Counted from the stretch's first letter, positions 40,001-44,310 are shown. The stretch: DNA of 64,000 bases from Henricia sp. BOLD:AAB3569 (GCA_037783545.1 JBBELK010000450.1:558001-622000); one strand, 5' to 3'. Translations and numbers: made by a program. The notes: a model not told the origin generated them from the letters alone.

Positions 40001-41949
40001 TCATTTTTAAACTACTCGATTAATCGTGGTGCCGCGAGTACCGTTACATACTCGCAATATTGTTACACTGTAACAGGCCTGTTTCCCAGCCACTTAAAGG
40101 CCCAGTGTATCATTTGCAATGACCCAAAAAAGTAATCAACGAGTTTACAGGGGAAAAGTTCTGAAAGTAAAGATTAATATCAACTACCCAATGAAAGGTT
40201 TCCGCTCAAAATAATATAATTTTACCAGAAAATAATCCGTAAAGATGAAATTATTTAGATCGTTTGCAAACGATTTACTTATTTTTGGTTTGCATCTAAG
40301 CGGTCCAAAATGAATGGGTGCTGTGTACTCCGTGTGCGTGTTCCAACGCGATGCATTTTTATGGATCGCGCGCACACGCAGTATATGATGTGCGCCACAG
40401 AGTGCATGACGCAAGCCACATAGTACCCGATCAACTGAGAACGAATATTTGAAACACCCCGCCAAGACCAGGAAAACGCATATATGGATTTTCATTTTAT
40501 TTTTAAACGTGGTACATTTGACAAAGCTGAAATTTCTTCGGATGAGTTTGTAGATGTCTTTCTTTTGATTTATACTAGTTTTATTTGCAGAATCGCTCAA
40601 AAACAGATCATCTACAGGGCCTTTAAAAGGCGACCTGTGACTTAGCAAGTGACTTAGCCTCTTTGTTGTTTATGCCGACTATTTCAATTCTTCAATGTAT
40701 CCTTTGTGCTATCGGAAGTCCGACAAGCATGTTTTGAACCACAACGACCGAGCTAGTACAACAACTGCAGATCTCTGCGTGTCATCTGCCGCGTACGCCA
40801 TGGTTCAATGTACTGTTTCATTGCGCTACTCATATTACTCGCGATTAATACACGCTATGTTACATATGTGACATAGCTACATGCACGGGTTGAAGGAGAA
40901 TTATGGCAAACTTATGCCGTCGCGTCGCGGAGCAAGACGTTAGATTTTCATTACTCAAAGGTAATCGAGGTAGTTTTTAAGAGAGAAATACGAAATATAA
41001 ATCCTTGTTGAAGTTCACCATTTATGCATTGTTTGAAACAGAATCGGGGCGGCACAGATTAGGCAAATTTCCACTGTACGGTTGGTTACTTATACACACA
41101 AATGTGCATTTTGTTTTTTCATCCCTTTTGAAAATATAAACGCCCCATGTAAATTATTTATGTAACATGAATTTAATATATTTTGCAACTAAGGCTAATA
41201 AAAGTTTCAAAGTGTCACATGCGGCATTTATAATTTTGTTCAGTGTATTTTAGTCTGTATACTTGTGTTTGTGAGTTATGTTTGTCTATTTTAGCCAAAA
41301 TAAATAAATATAAAATATAAAATGTGTGCTATATAAAAATAATCATCATATAGCAGTCGCGTATCTTCCTATACATGTTAGAACTGTTCACATGAACTCT
41401 ACCTACATGAAATTCAGCCATGAAGTTTGCGTGATAAAAACCTGTGTGAAATTCCAGCATGTAGTTGACAGGATTGACAATGTTGTCACTGGCTTGGTCC
41501 GGTGGTTAAGACGTCTGCCTTGTTTGTAGGAGGTAGTGGGTTCGAGTCCCACCCGGGCACGCTATGAGGTTGTTCATAGTGTCTTGGGAAAGCACTGAGT
41601 ATACAGTATTAATAATTACATCGGTTAAGGGCAAAACAAACCCTAATTAACTTGACAATTTTGATTACCCCTCTCCGCAGGCACAATAACAATGGATGAA
41701 TTTGAAGAGGCATGTAGTCTACTCAGTAAACACGTCGGCTCGGAGATCCCCAAAGAATCGGTTCAGGACTTGGCACGATGTATTGACATCAATAAAGACG
41801 GTTACATTGACTTCAATGAGTTCTTAGAAGCGTTTCGATTGGTGGACACTGAGGTGAATAACGACCAATTGGAGAGTGGTAAATCAAAAGCGGATTTGAA
41901 ACTGGAGACTAACGGTACCAAGAACACCCAGGCGAATACGGTGATCTGA
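815..41949 (+). CDS. PPEF: PPEF/rdgC-like Ser/Thr protein phosphatase with EF hands, whole gene (14 coding exons)
   Basis: Joined coding exons: 815-869, 11267-11439, 17821-17908, 21017-21283, 21683-21729, 25924-26090, 29442-29481, 30481-30642, 32879-33166, 34358-34500, 35478-35584, 38009-38112, 39582-39723, 41681-41949. Every junction is GT-AG and every phase fits, giving 2052 nt and 683 residues, close to human PPEF1 (about 650) and PPEF2 (about 750). Domain order: MGC lipidation start, IQ motif (about 41-52), phosphoesterase motifs GDLHG (195-199), GDFVDRG (224-230), GNHED (256-260), HGGIS (314-318), RSHE (413-416) and SASNYY (435-440), then EF loops at 508-519, 590-601 and 630-641. The family dephosphorylates phospho-Ser/Thr using two metal ions and is controlled by Ca2+ and calmodulin; fly rdgC acts on rhodopsin in photoreceptors. 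A sensory-cell role here is inferred from the family. All catalytic residues look intact. Confidence 0.95.
1218..1566. mobile_element. Foldback MITE
   Basis: ATTCTTGGGTTTCACTTTCT at the left and AAGTGAAACCCAAGAAT at the right; the inverted arms continue for about 80 bases through CATTACTGTGTCCATACTA. Confidence 0.88.
1680..1800. mobile_element. Near-perfect 121-bp palindrome
   Basis: Arms of 52 bases starting AGCAGCCGATTTCACGAAAC are exactly complementary, around an 18-base centre. It sits inside the intron 1 repeat block. Confidence 0.93.
1942..3635. promoter_or_regulatory. Cluster of nine perfect CRE palindromes
   Basis: TGACGTCA occurs at 1942, 2118, 2434, 2610, 2916, 3266, 3277, 3617 and 3628. 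This octamer is the consensus full CRE bound by CREB/ATF proteins. The sites are carried by repeat units in PPEF intron 1; whether they act as an enhancer is unknown. Confidence 0.6.
4300..4462. mobile_element. Inverted-repeat MITE
   Basis: TATAGACCCTTTGCACAAAC and the diverged complement ending ATAGGGTCTATA; GGCCATGACA/TGTCATGGCC pair inside. A half copy of the GCTGCCATCTTGTGG family abuts it at about 4463-4510. Confidence 0.75.
4804..5267 (-). mobile_element. TTAA element, family 7
   Basis: Ends TTTTCACTTCACAAATCCTT and TTAA (5264-5267), the reverse complement of the start of 60292. Homology continues back to TTGCAAGTTTTCTATTTTTA; the other terminus is not clear. In PPEF intron 1. Confidence 0.7.
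5268..6071. other. Intron 1 sequence without recognised feature
   Basis: AT-rich single-copy-looking DNA. I see no exon, tRNA or repeat in it. Confidence 0.5.
6072..6577 (+). mobile_element. TTAA MITE, family 1
   Basis: Starts near AAGGCATTATACATGTAC and ends ACCAATCATGTATACTATCT followed by TTAA (6574-6577). Shares CGTCTCATGAGACGAAAA and CGCCCCAAAACCA motifs with the copies at 1, 13573, 22781 and 50292. Lies in PPEF intron 1. Confidence 0.8.
6890..7917 (-). mobile_element. Degenerate hAT-like or ZNF862-like transposon fragment
   Basis: A frame on the - strand at 6954-7106 reads [20 protein letters not shown], then [19 protein letters not shown], resembling the start of hAT-derived zinc-finger proteins in invertebrates. 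ACCGGTCTAGT near 6917 and AACCACTAGACCGGCG near 7888 suggest inverted borders. No catalytic region is seen. Confidence 0.4.
7918..8905. mobile_element. GTGTTTACACT-ended inverted-repeat element
   Basis: Starts ACCGTGTTTACACTGGTC and ends GGATCAAGTGTAAACACGGT. CCGAGCTCGGGATC-type subrepeats recur at both ends (about 7935-8040 and 8745-8890). No protein recognised. In PPEF intron 1. Confidence 0.75.
8906..10322. other. Intron 1 sequence without recognised feature
   Basis: Contains short direct repeats such as TGGGACAGACCC (8968 and 8994) and AT-rich DNA with TACATGTA words. No coding exon fits PPEF here; the frame from exon 1 to exon 2 already joins. Confidence 0.5.
10323..10845 (+). mobile_element. 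TTAA MITE, family 4, right end lost
   Basis: TTAAAGGGCCTGTGACATGC begins a close relative of the element at 11661; homology runs to about 10845 and then stops before the right terminus. In PPEF intron 1. Confidence 0.8.
11267..11439 (+). CDS. PPEF: PPEF exon 2 (IQ motif)
   Basis: Codes residues 19-76. The acceptor is CATTAG at 11261-11266 and the donor is AAG|GTTAGT. The IQ motif, [12 protein letters not shown], at residues 41-52 is the expected calmodulin-binding helix and is followed by IFQSIEY, which is nearly identical in human PPEF1. An ATG at 11278 is in frame but internal, because the frame is open back to the splice site and exon 1 supplies the lipidated start. Confidence 0.95.
11661..12241 (+). 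mobile_element. TTAA MITE, family 4
   Basis: TTAAAGGGCCCATGACATGC at the left and CATGGGCCCTTTAA at the right (12238-12241), a clean 14-bp inverted terminus with TTAA. In PPEF intron 2. Confidence 0.88.
12679..12790. repeat. 24-bp minisatellite, four to five units
   Basis: CTCATTCGCATATTTGTGGC plus ACCT repeats at 24-25-bp spacing; the last unit is degenerate. In PPEF intron 2. Confidence 0.9.
13484..14474 (+). mobile_element. GGGTCTTTCC element split by a TTAA MITE
   Basis: Left GGGTCTTTCCAAAGTAATGG and right CCATTACTGTGAAAAGACCC are inverted. Interior matches 32350-32782 and 61561-61988. The MITE 13573-14123 lies within it. Confidence 0.85.
13573..14123 (+). mobile_element. TTAA MITE, family 1, nested in another element
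   Basis: TTAA at both ends (13573-13576 and 14120-14123), with termini AAAGGCAGTATACATGATTG and TACCAATCATGTATACT. It interrupts the GGGTCTTTCC element 13484-14474. Intact relatives at 61561 and 32350 show the uninterrupted site. Confidence 0.9.
14851..15018 (+). pseudogene. Myb/SANT-like N-terminus of a Harbinger accessory protein, broken
   Basis: Reads [20 protein letters not shown], then [21 protein letters not shown] basic stretch followed by W-S-x-D-E-T-x-x-L-I-E-A is the usual first helix of Myb/SANT-like domains in Harbinger accessory proteins. The frame ends after KMDGMVYKY, where the palindromic MITE 15003-15185 begins. Confidence 0.55.
15003..15185. mobile_element. Palindromic MITE interrupting the Myb-like gene
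   Basis: GGTATACAAATATTGACTGC at the left pairs with GCAGTCAATATTTG at the right. The inner arms GTGATCTCGAAGCCATGACT and its complement form a long stem with a short CCGAGGCGGAAGCCGAGG loop. Confidence 0.85.
15479..15638 (+). repeat. 80-bp tandem duplication
   Basis: AGCTGCATAGTTGGTGCACA to CTAAATGACTATGCCC occurs twice back to back (15479-15558 and 15559-15638) with only a few differences. Confidence 0.9.
16672..16799. mobile_element. Foldback MITE
   Basis: GGGAATAAAATTGGGTTTGG and CAAACCCACTTTTATTCCC are inverted, with ACGTTTAAAACCGG in the arms. Related fragments occur at about 17060 and 45245-45295 (GTTTAAGACTGGCCACA). Confidence 0.85.
17222..17580 (-). mobile_element. tRNA-derived SINE, family A
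   Basis: On the - strand it starts GGGGTACCGTGGCCGAGTGG, with a box A (TGGCCGAGTGG) and box B (GGTTCGAATCC) as in tRNA-Ser/Leu-type heads, then a 200-bp body and an (AAT)n tail. Pol III transcribed in principle. Copies at 33341, 44907 and 62845. Confidence 0.88.
17821..17908 (+). CDS. PPEF: PPEF exon 3 (linker after IQ motif)
   Basis: Codes residues 77-105, starting [14 protein letters not shown]. The acceptor is TCTCTGTACAG and the donor is GATG|GTAATG (phase 1). It matches the LSTFFSFML segment that follows the IQ region in human PPEF1. It links the calmodulin-binding part to the catalytic domain and is otherwise poorly conserved. Confidence 0.9.
18087..18350. mobile_element. Foldback MITE
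   Basis: ATATGGGTCATTCTATAAAT and ATTTATAGAATGACCCATAT are perfectly inverted over 20 bases; the arms continue with GGGGTCCA/TGGACCCC and CTGTCCCCGTTACA. Confidence 0.92.
18600..18952 (+). mobile_element. 5'-truncated LINE (CR1/L2/Jockey-like) 3' end
   Basis: The + strand encodes [20 protein letters not shown] with [14 protein letters not shown] at about 18742-18858, the characteristic C-terminus of ORF2 in CR1/L2/Jockey-type retrotransposons. A CTTTATAAATGCAATGTATT end and (ATT)n tail follow. Everything upstream of the C-terminus is missing. In PPEF intron 3. Confidence 0.85.
18953..20290. other. PPEF intron 3 sequence with one repeat remnant
   Basis: Mostly unfeatured AT-rich DNA. GAGAGCGTGATCCAATTCCG near 19726 and TTTGGATCACGCTCTAC ending near 20126 are inverted and suggest an old element of about 400 bp. 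Confidence 0.4.
20503..20810. mobile_element. Foldback MITE
   Basis: GGGCTCTAGGAAAATGAGTC at the left pairs with GACTCATTTTCCTAGAGCC at the right; AAAGAATACTAGC is also mirrored. A diverged relative lies at about 22452-22715. It interrupts a family 6-like element (about 20290-20935). Confidence 0.85.
21017..21283 (+). CDS. PPEF: PPEF exon 4 (start of catalytic domain)
   Basis: Codes residues 106-194. The acceptor is TTGTACAG and the donor is TGTG|GTAAGT (phase 1). It carries the segment with [17 protein letters not shown] and ends ITVC just before the GDLHG motif. Part of this exon (21178-21233) is repeated immediately after the exon, at about 21283-21331, so the functional donor GTAAGT lies inside the duplicated sequence. 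Confidence 0.95.
21283..21331 (+). repeat. Partial copy of exon 4 in intron 4
   Basis: The intron begins GGTAAGTACTGCATTCAG and continues ATCTTGCTAGAAAGATGC. Exon 4 at 21178-21233 has GCTAAGTACTGCATACAG followed by ATCTTGCTAGAAGCTAG. The copy lacks six bases and has several substitutions. The splice donor of exon 4 is created inside the copy by C to G. Confidence 0.85.
21366..21517. mobile_element. TATAGACC MITE
   Basis: TATAGACCGTATCGAATAGC and GCTATTCGATATGGTCTAT inverted, with GCTGCCATCTTGT inside. Other copies at 34512 (half), 47174 and 49062 (three). Confidence 0.88.
21683..21729 (+). CDS. PPEF: PPEF exon 5 (GDLHG metal-binding motif)
   Basis: A 47-nt exon coding residues 195-210, [16 protein letters not shown]. 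Asp and His of GDLHG bind the first metal of the phosphoesterase centre. The acceptor is CCCTCACAG and the donor is AAG|GTGAGC. The Gly codon is split by the intron. Confidence 0.95.
21967..22280 (+). mobile_element. tRNA-like SINE, family B
   Basis: Box B GGGATCGAATCCC at about 22036, then the GTGCCCTTGGGCAAGGCACT body shared by many invertebrate SINEs, and a GTAAAGCGCCATGAGTATCC end. Box A is degenerate. In PPEF intron 5. Confidence 0.65.
22781..23233 (+). mobile_element. TTAA MITE, family 1
   Basis: Begins TGTAAAGGTAGAACACATGA and ends ATGCGTTCTACCTTTAA (TTAA 23230-23233). The subterminal bases differ from other copies, but inverted symmetry is kept, so this is a distinct subfamily. Lies in PPEF intron 5. 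Confidence 0.8.
23951..24223. mobile_element. 16-bp-TIR element with internal CCATTTTTATTAGGTC repeats
   Basis: CGTATTAGGACGACCG and CGGTCGTCCTAATACG are exact inverted ends. Inside, AAAAACCATTTTTATTAGGT-like units repeat about five times. A related piece at about 44655-44880 has GGTCAAAAACCATTTTTG units. Confidence 0.82.
24747..25294. mobile_element. PIF/Harbinger-type MITE with TAA target duplication
   Basis: TAA (24744-24746) then GGCCCGCTTCAAACTTCGTG; the right end is CGACGTTTGAAGCGGGCC then TAA (25295-25297). The TWA target and GGC terminus are typical of PIF/Harbinger. Internal inverted blocks of GACACGGCA and GCACGAC suggest nested copying. In PPEF intron 5. Confidence 0.8.
25521..25689. 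mobile_element. TAGACTACTAAAGTG MITE
   Basis: ATAGACTACTAAAGTGTGAC and CACTTTAGTAGTCTAT are inverted; TTGCCATGG and CCATGGCAA pair inside. 169 bp. In PPEF intron 5. Confidence 0.88.
25924..26090 (+). CDS. PPEF: PPEF exon 6 (GDFVDRG and GNHED motifs)
   Basis: Codes residues 211-265 and two thirds of Arg266. GDFVDRG at 224-230 supplies the bridging Asp and the phosphate-binding Arg; GNHED at 256-260 supplies the metal-ligand Asn and catalytic His. The acceptor is TTTTTGTAG and the donor is CTGAG|GTTGGT (phase 2). Very similar to the human sequence [12 protein letters not shown]. Confidence 0.97.
26599..27653 (+). mobile_element. TTAA element, family 6, hosting a Harbinger fragment
   Basis: TTAAAGGAGTGTGACCAG at the left and CTGGTCACGCTCCTTTAA at the right (27650-27653). 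About 690 bp in the middle (26617-27303) belong to a second element. Partial relatives are at about 50004-50270 and 20290-20935. Confidence 0.85.
26617..27303 (+). mobile_element. PIF/Harbinger-like element with transposase remnant
   Basis: Inverted ends GGGGCCGATTTCACTAACG and GTTAGTGAAATCGGCCCC. Inside, about 26907-27060 reads as [20 protein letters not shown] and then [15 protein letters not shown], resembling the N-terminal part of HARBI1-type transposases. The frame breaks near 27050 and no catalytic DDE part remains. No TWA duplication is evident, so the family call rests on the protein. Confidence 0.7.
27984..28025. repeat. Short TCGCCTTCC tandem repeat
   Basis: CCTCGCCTTC repeated about four times at 10-bp spacing. 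Confidence 0.85.
28573..28833. mobile_element. GGGTAATTCCC MITE
   Basis: GGGTAATTCCCAAAATTAGG and CCTAATTTTGGGAATTACCC are perfectly inverted. In PPEF intron 6. Confidence 0.9.
29442..29481 (+). CDS. PPEF: PPEF exon 7 (40-nt microexon)
   Basis: Codes [13 protein letters not shown] (residues 266-279 including the split Arg). The acceptor is TTCTTCCAG and the donor is AAG|GTGAGA. The YGF sequence directly after NLR is conserved in PPEF enzymes. Confidence 0.93.
29648..30183 (+). mobile_element. TTAA MITE, family 3
   Basis: TTAAAGACCCAGTGTATCAT at the left, ACAGGGCCTTTAA at the right (TTAA 30180-30183). Long internal homology to 30873-31364 and 40094-40626. In PPEF intron 7. Confidence 0.9.
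30481..30642 (+). CDS. PPEF: PPEF exon 8 (HGGIS motif)
   Basis: Codes residues 280-333 in phase 0 at both ends. It contains [19 protein letters not shown]; the His of HGGIS at 314 is a metal ligand. The acceptor is CGTATCTTAG and the donor is AAG|GTGACG. Confidence 0.95.
30873..31364 (+). mobile_element. TTAA MITE, family 3
   Basis: TTAAAGTCCCACTATCATTT to ATGGCCTTTAA (TTAA 31361-31364). A more diverged copy of the element at 29648, in PPEF intron 8. Confidence 0.85.
31365..32349. other. PPEF intron 8 sequence without recognised feature
   Basis: No exon or repeat recognised. The exon 8 to exon 9 phase is already complete. Confidence 0.5.
32350..32782 (+). mobile_element. GGGTCTTTCC element
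   Basis: Left GGGTCTTTCCACAGTAATGG, right CCATTACTGTGGAAAGACCC, perfectly inverted over 20 bases. In PPEF intron 8. Contains no protein. Confidence 0.9.
32879..33166 (+). CDS. PPEF: PPEF exon 9 (acidic insert, ILWSDP and RSHE motifs)
   Basis: The longest exon, coding residues 334-429 in phase 0. An acidic stretch at 344-361 matches the variable insert that PPEF proteins carry inside the catalytic domain, here much shorter than in human PPEF1. ILWSDP, the Gly-rich [11 protein letters not shown] and LLIRSHE follow; RSHE holds the last metal-binding His and substrate Arg. The acceptor is TTGTTACAG and the donor is CTG|GTATGG. Confidence 0.97.
33341..34039 (-). mobile_element. SINE family A, interrupted copy
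   Basis: Head GGGTACTATGGCCGAGTTGC and body match the copy at 17222. The body is interrupted between 33474 and 33913 by another sequence flanked by AATGCAT. Confidence 0.85.
33474..33913. mobile_element. 440-bp insertion in the SINE with AATGCAT duplication
   Basis: AATGCAT lies on both sides (33467-33473 and 33914-33920). The ends AGTTCCGACCTG and CAATCTCGGAAT are partly inverted. The SINE at 17222 shows the uninterrupted order GGATGGAGCAAGTG. Confidence 0.65.
34358..34500 (+). CDS. PPEF: PPEF exon 10 (SASNYY, end of catalytic domain)
   Basis: Codes residues 430-476, starting [26 protein letters not shown] is the signature near the active-site groove in PPP phosphatases. The acceptor is TTTTCCGCAG and the donor is CAGAG|GTATTG (phase 2). 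Directly downstream (34512-34570) is half of a MITE related to those at 47174 and 49062. Confidence 0.95.
34512..34575 (+). mobile_element. Half TATAGACC MITE
   Basis: GATAGACCATATCCAATAGC then GCCATCTTGTAGGGCAG; the second arm is missing. Starts 12 bases after PPEF exon 10. Confidence 0.8.
34637..35368 (+). mobile_element. TTAA MITE, family 2 (about 730 bp)
   Basis: Termini AAAGGTACACACCGGCC and GCCGGTGTGTACCTTTAA (TTAA 35365-35368). Three more copies lie at 37070, 48041 and 57433. Contains no protein. In PPEF intron 10. Confidence 0.85.
35478..35584 (+). CDS. PPEF: PPEF exon 11 (helix and first half of EF-hand 1)
   Basis: Codes residues 477-512, ending DPNHT, the first five positions of EF loop 1. 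The acceptor is TTTCTTTAG and the donor is ACAG|GTTAGT (phase 1, inside Gly at loop position 6). Two degenerate copies follow in the same intron, at 35618-35756 and 35757-35842. Confidence 0.93.
35618..35842 (+). pseudogene. Two degenerate tandem copies of PPEF exon 11
   Basis: The 141-bp unit 35477-35617 (exon 11 plus the start of its intron) is repeated at 35618-35756 and, cut short, at 35757-35842. Copy 2 has lost two bases in the HKTSL region, so it is frameshifted, and it keeps the donor ACAG|GTTAGT. Copy 3 ends at GGATTCCAG and has no donor. The acceptor CTTTAG is replaced by ATTGAG in both. Confidence 0.9.
35884..36104 (-). mobile_element. tRNA-derived SINE, family C
   Basis: On the - strand GGCACCATGGCCGAGTGG, box B GGGTTCGAATCCCGTCC, then the GGGCAAGGCACTTTGCCAT body. 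Lies after the duplicated exon 11 copies. Confidence 0.78.
36250..36837 (-). pseudogene. LINE reverse-transcriptase C-terminal fragment
   Basis: The - strand frame at 36250-36759 has [20 protein letters not shown] and later [20 protein letters not shown] then [13 protein letters not shown], typical of the region after the reverse-transcriptase palm in non-LTR elements. Just upstream another frame reads [14 protein letters not shown], so a frameshift separates the parts. The element is truncated at both ends. Confidence 0.85.
36842..37879. mobile_element. GGGGCCAATTTCATTAACG element split by a TTAA MITE
   Basis: GGGGCCAATTTCATTAACG at the left and TATTAAATCGGCCCCT at the right. The left part (GGTAAGCAACTGAAAACGTG and onward) is mirrored at 45620-45880, a second copy. 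The MITE 37070-37857 interrupts it. Confidence 0.7.
37070..37857 (-). mobile_element. TTAA MITE, family 2, nested
   Basis: TTAA at both ends (37070-37073, 37854-37857). It is inverted relative to the other copies and inserted into a GGGGCCAATTTCATTAACG element whose remains are at about 36842-37069 and 37858-37879. Confidence 0.85.
38009..38112 (+). CDS. PPEF: PPEF exon 12 (second half of EF-hand 1)
   Basis: Codes residues 513-547, GFITLTQW then the PWRTLRSRL segment. The EF loop D-P-N-H-T-G-F-I-T-L-T-Q has Gln rather than Glu at position 12, so Ca2+ binding there is probably weak, as is common for PPEF EF-hand 1. The acceptor is CTTATCAG and the donor is CAG|GTAAAA (phase 0). Confidence 0.93.
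38131..39581 (+). repeat. Exon-13-derived tandem array (nine extra copies, about 137 bp each)
   Basis: The string GGGAATGGTTGAATACGAAT (or one-base variants) starts at 38344, 38481, 38618, 38753, 38891, 39026, 39165, 39303 and 39443, and at 39581 in the real exon. Spacing is 135-140 bp. Each unit holds intron 3' end, acceptor and about the first 78 nt of exon 13, then jumps to GTGTTTGTTACGATGGCTTA. Copies 2-9 keep TAACAG; copy 1 has TAACGG. Copies 5, 7 and 9, copies 4 and 6, and copies 2 and 8 are closest to one another, a pattern expected from unequal crossing over. Confidence 0.95.
38164..38304. mobile_element. TTAA MITE, family 5 (141-bp foldback), with paralogous empty sites
   Basis: TTAA flanks an almost complete hairpin beginning AAAGGCAGAGGCTCGTC and ending GACGAGCCTGTGCCTTT. 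It sits in the first unit of the exon 13 array; the sister units read GGTGGCTTAACGTTGCTGAA with a single TTAA and no insert. Confidence 0.95.
39582..39723 (+). CDS. PPEF: PPEF exon 13 (first half of EF-hand 2)
   Basis: Codes residues 548-594, [20 protein letters not shown], then [20 protein letters not shown], ending DKDHS. It aligns with human GNVEY and LVETLYRYRSDLEIIF. The acceptor is GCTGTAACAG and the donor is TCAG|GTAACT (phase 1). It is the tenth and only full-length copy of a tandem array in which the first part of this exon is repeated upstream. Confidence 0.93.
40094..40626 (+). mobile_element. TTAA MITE, family 3
   Basis: TTAAAGGCCCAGTGTATCAT to CAGGGCCTTTAA (TTAA 40623-40626). 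Closest to the copy at 29648. In PPEF intron 13. Confidence 0.9.
41488..41640 (+). mobile_element. tRNA-derived SINE, family D
   Basis: GGCTTGGTCCGGTGGTTAAG (box A-like) and GTGGGTTCGAGTCCCACC (box B with a paired T stem) at 41490-41558, followed by a short tail. Forty bases before exon 14 the intron resumes. Confidence 0.6.
41681..41949 (+). CDS. PPEF: PPEF exon 14 (EF-hand 2 end, EF-hand 3, C-terminus, stop)
   Basis: Codes residues 595-683 and the TGA. It completes EF loop 2 (DKDHSGTITMDE) and carries EF loop 3 ([12 protein letters not shown]); both have acidic or oxygen ligands at 1, 3, 5 and Glu at 12 and should bind Ca2+. The C-terminal tail is Lys/Asn/Thr rich and variable. The acceptor is CTCTCCGCAG. 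Confidence 0.96.
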
Positions 41950-42875
41950 TAGTGGGTCATGTGATCATGTGCCTGAGAAGAACGACAAAGGTTGTGACGC
42001 TCTGCAAACGGTGCAGATGAGATGTATATGTGAGGTTAATCATCACACTGCGTTCACATTAAAAATTGCCACGGTGGATTGAGATCCCACCAGTAAACAT
42101 GTCAGTTGTGTGAGCGTGTGCTTGGCAAAAACAACATGTGAGTTAGACACCACAAATGTTAAAAATTGTTGGAAGTCTTTTCAGTTTGGCAAGCAAATGC
42201 CAGATTGATGCCGACATTACGTTTACACTAGAAATAACGACGATGGATTGAGACATGGCAGTTTAATTCCAGCTACACGTCTCCAGGCATGGTGCATTTA
42301 GACTGTTATCTTCTTACTTCTTACAGAGCAGTTTATCTCGCAGTAAATTGACCCAGTACATGAAATTCAAGCCATTTCAAGTGCAAGGCCATGGCTATAG
42401 CCGTCAACTGTACACAACGGTTTTTTTCAGCATTATCTGACTTTAGTCTGGACTTGTGGGAACTGCTGAGTGAAATCTGCATCCGATCTGACAAAACCAG
42501 ATTTTATAACAAAAACGTCTTGCAAAAGTTGTCAACTCGGAGTGTAAAGTAAGCAACTTCAGCAAGGCCAGACCGAAAGGACATCGTGACTGAAGTATGA
42601 TTAGCCTTTTAGTGCCTGCTACTTGGGTAATTGCTGTTTTTTGCACGTGTTTTGTGAAAAAACTCTGGGGGAAAAAAACCAAGAATATGTTCTTGGGAAA
42701 TTATATATTTTATGGCCTTAACTTGCCCACTGGCAAATTGAATGGCCAGTGACTTTCAAGCATTACTAGTTACCATAATTTGTCTTTTTAAATGTACATA
42801 CTCTGTATACATTTTAGAACATATGGAGGTTTTTGTGTTCAACAATGCATGTACTGTGTGTGCATGCGCATTTGA
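41950..42875. other. PPEF 3' flank / probable 3' UTR
   Basis: Follows the TGA at 41947. No clear AATAAA close to the stop was found, so the 3' end is not placed. No other gene is seen. Confidence 0.45.
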
Positions 42876-43059
42876 GTCTTTCCACAGTAAAGGGGGTATT
42901 TTGGACACATTTTAGGCTGTCCCGGTTACGAGCGTATATTGGAAATTTATACACAGGGTTTTTAGAAAGGCATGTTGTCACACTATTTGTAACTCTTTTT
43001 GGGCATAAGTTATCTCTTCAGTGTCTGTTGCCAAAATGCCCCCTTTACTGTGGAAAGAC
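42876..43059 (+). mobile_element. Short GTCTTTCC element
   Basis: GTCTTTCCACAGTAAAGGGG and CCCCTTTACTGTGGAAAGAC are inverted; 184 bp. Flanks GCATTTGA and CCATTTGT resemble an 8-bp target duplication. Confidence 0.8.
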
Positions 43060-43129
43060 CCATTTGTGAATTATAATTATCACAAATGACTAGTTTAGGG
43101 GGAGGGGGTGGTCGTCGTCATCATTTGCG

Positions 43130-43440
43130 AGCCAATATTGGCTCATACGGCCGGTACTCATCCCTGGTTTCCGTGGCATGGAGTGACCAGGAGCATTGCT
43201 ACATGTACATATACTGATCCTCCTGGATGGGATGCCAGTCCATCGCAGGTCTACCCCCAGCAACTAGTTGGGTTTCCCCAACCGTATTTGCTGGTACCCA
43301 TTTATACACCTGGGTGGAGAGAGACAACGTGGAGTAAAGTGTCTTGTCCAAGGACACAAAGCGGTGCAATGGCCAGGTTTCGAACCATGGACCTCTGGAC
43401 CGAAAGTCCGACACGCTATCCACTAGACCACCACGTCTCC
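43130..43440 (-). mobile_element. tRNA-derived SINE, family E
   Basis: On the - strand GTGGTGGTCTAGTGGATAGC (box A) and ATGGTTCGAAACCTGG (box B), then a CACCCAGGTGTATAAATGGG body segment that family C also has. Confidence 0.75.
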
Positions 43441-43823
43441 ACAAGTTATGTTTGGATAACTCAAAAACAGAATGAATTCTCTTCAAAAGTGTGTATACGC
43501 TCTTTGCCAAAAAAAGTCGGCTTTAAGCTACGTGTAATAACTTTGGCAAAAGTAGAAAATTTTCAAAAAAGTTCTGTTGAAATACATGTTTTCTGTTTTC
43601 AAGGTATAGTGAACTCTGAGCACTAACCAATCGACCTATTACAGTCTTGTATAAAGTATCGTTCTGTAAAGAAAGAACAAATGTTTATGAATAAGTATTC
43701 AGTACATTCTATTTTTTCAACAAGCTTTAATGCATATATAGATCATTATAAAATGATGTTATAAAATCTGTAGATTAAATTGCCTTAGAGAGCTTCGCCA
43801 TTGTGAAAATAAGGGCCAAGTAA

Positions 43824-43937
43824 GGCTGGATCCAAATTAGTGGCTTTGGCTGTGGCTATGGCTGTTGCTATGGGCAGACAATGAAAGTCCTTAGAAACAG
43901 CATAGCAACAGCCAAAGCCACTAATTCGGATCCAGCC
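43824..43937. mobile_element. Foldback MITE
   Basis: GGCTGGATCCAAATTAGTGG and CCACTAATTCGGATCCAGCC are inverted; the arms continue with CTTTGGCTGT and GCTGTTGCTATG. Confidence 0.88.
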
Positions 43938-44171
43938 CGACACTGGTCTTAATTTTGTCAAAATTTCAACTGAGGCCAACTGGAGGGGTCACCACAGCCA
44001 ATTTTGTTCCAAATGTACACTGATTATTAGTGTACATGTATAGTGTACAAACCTCATGGGAATTTAAGAGGATATGGCATGCTGGCCAAGTTAGCTTCAG
44101 AATGTGTAGCTTTAAAGGTGCATTTGGGCCAACTCAGCACGGCATAAGGCCATTGGCTTTGGTGGCCTTGG

Positions 44172-44310
44172 TTAAAGGTACAGGCTCGTCAGCAATGCGC
44201 GCGCGCCAAATTCGTGCCACGAAATACGCAGCTCCATGCCTTTGCTATAGAGCTGCGTATTTCGTAGCACGAATTTTGCGCGCGCATTGCTGATGAGCCT
44301 GTGCCTTTAA
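44172..44310. mobile_element. TTAA MITE, family 5
   Basis: TTAAAGGTACAGGCTCGTC at 44172 and GAGCCTGTGCCTTTAA ending at 44310. Same hairpin design as 38164-38304, with GCGCGCGC in the arms. Confidence 0.92.

Noticed and set aside
43108-43626. 172-codon frame
   Set aside because: It lies across a tRNA-derived SINE on the other strand.
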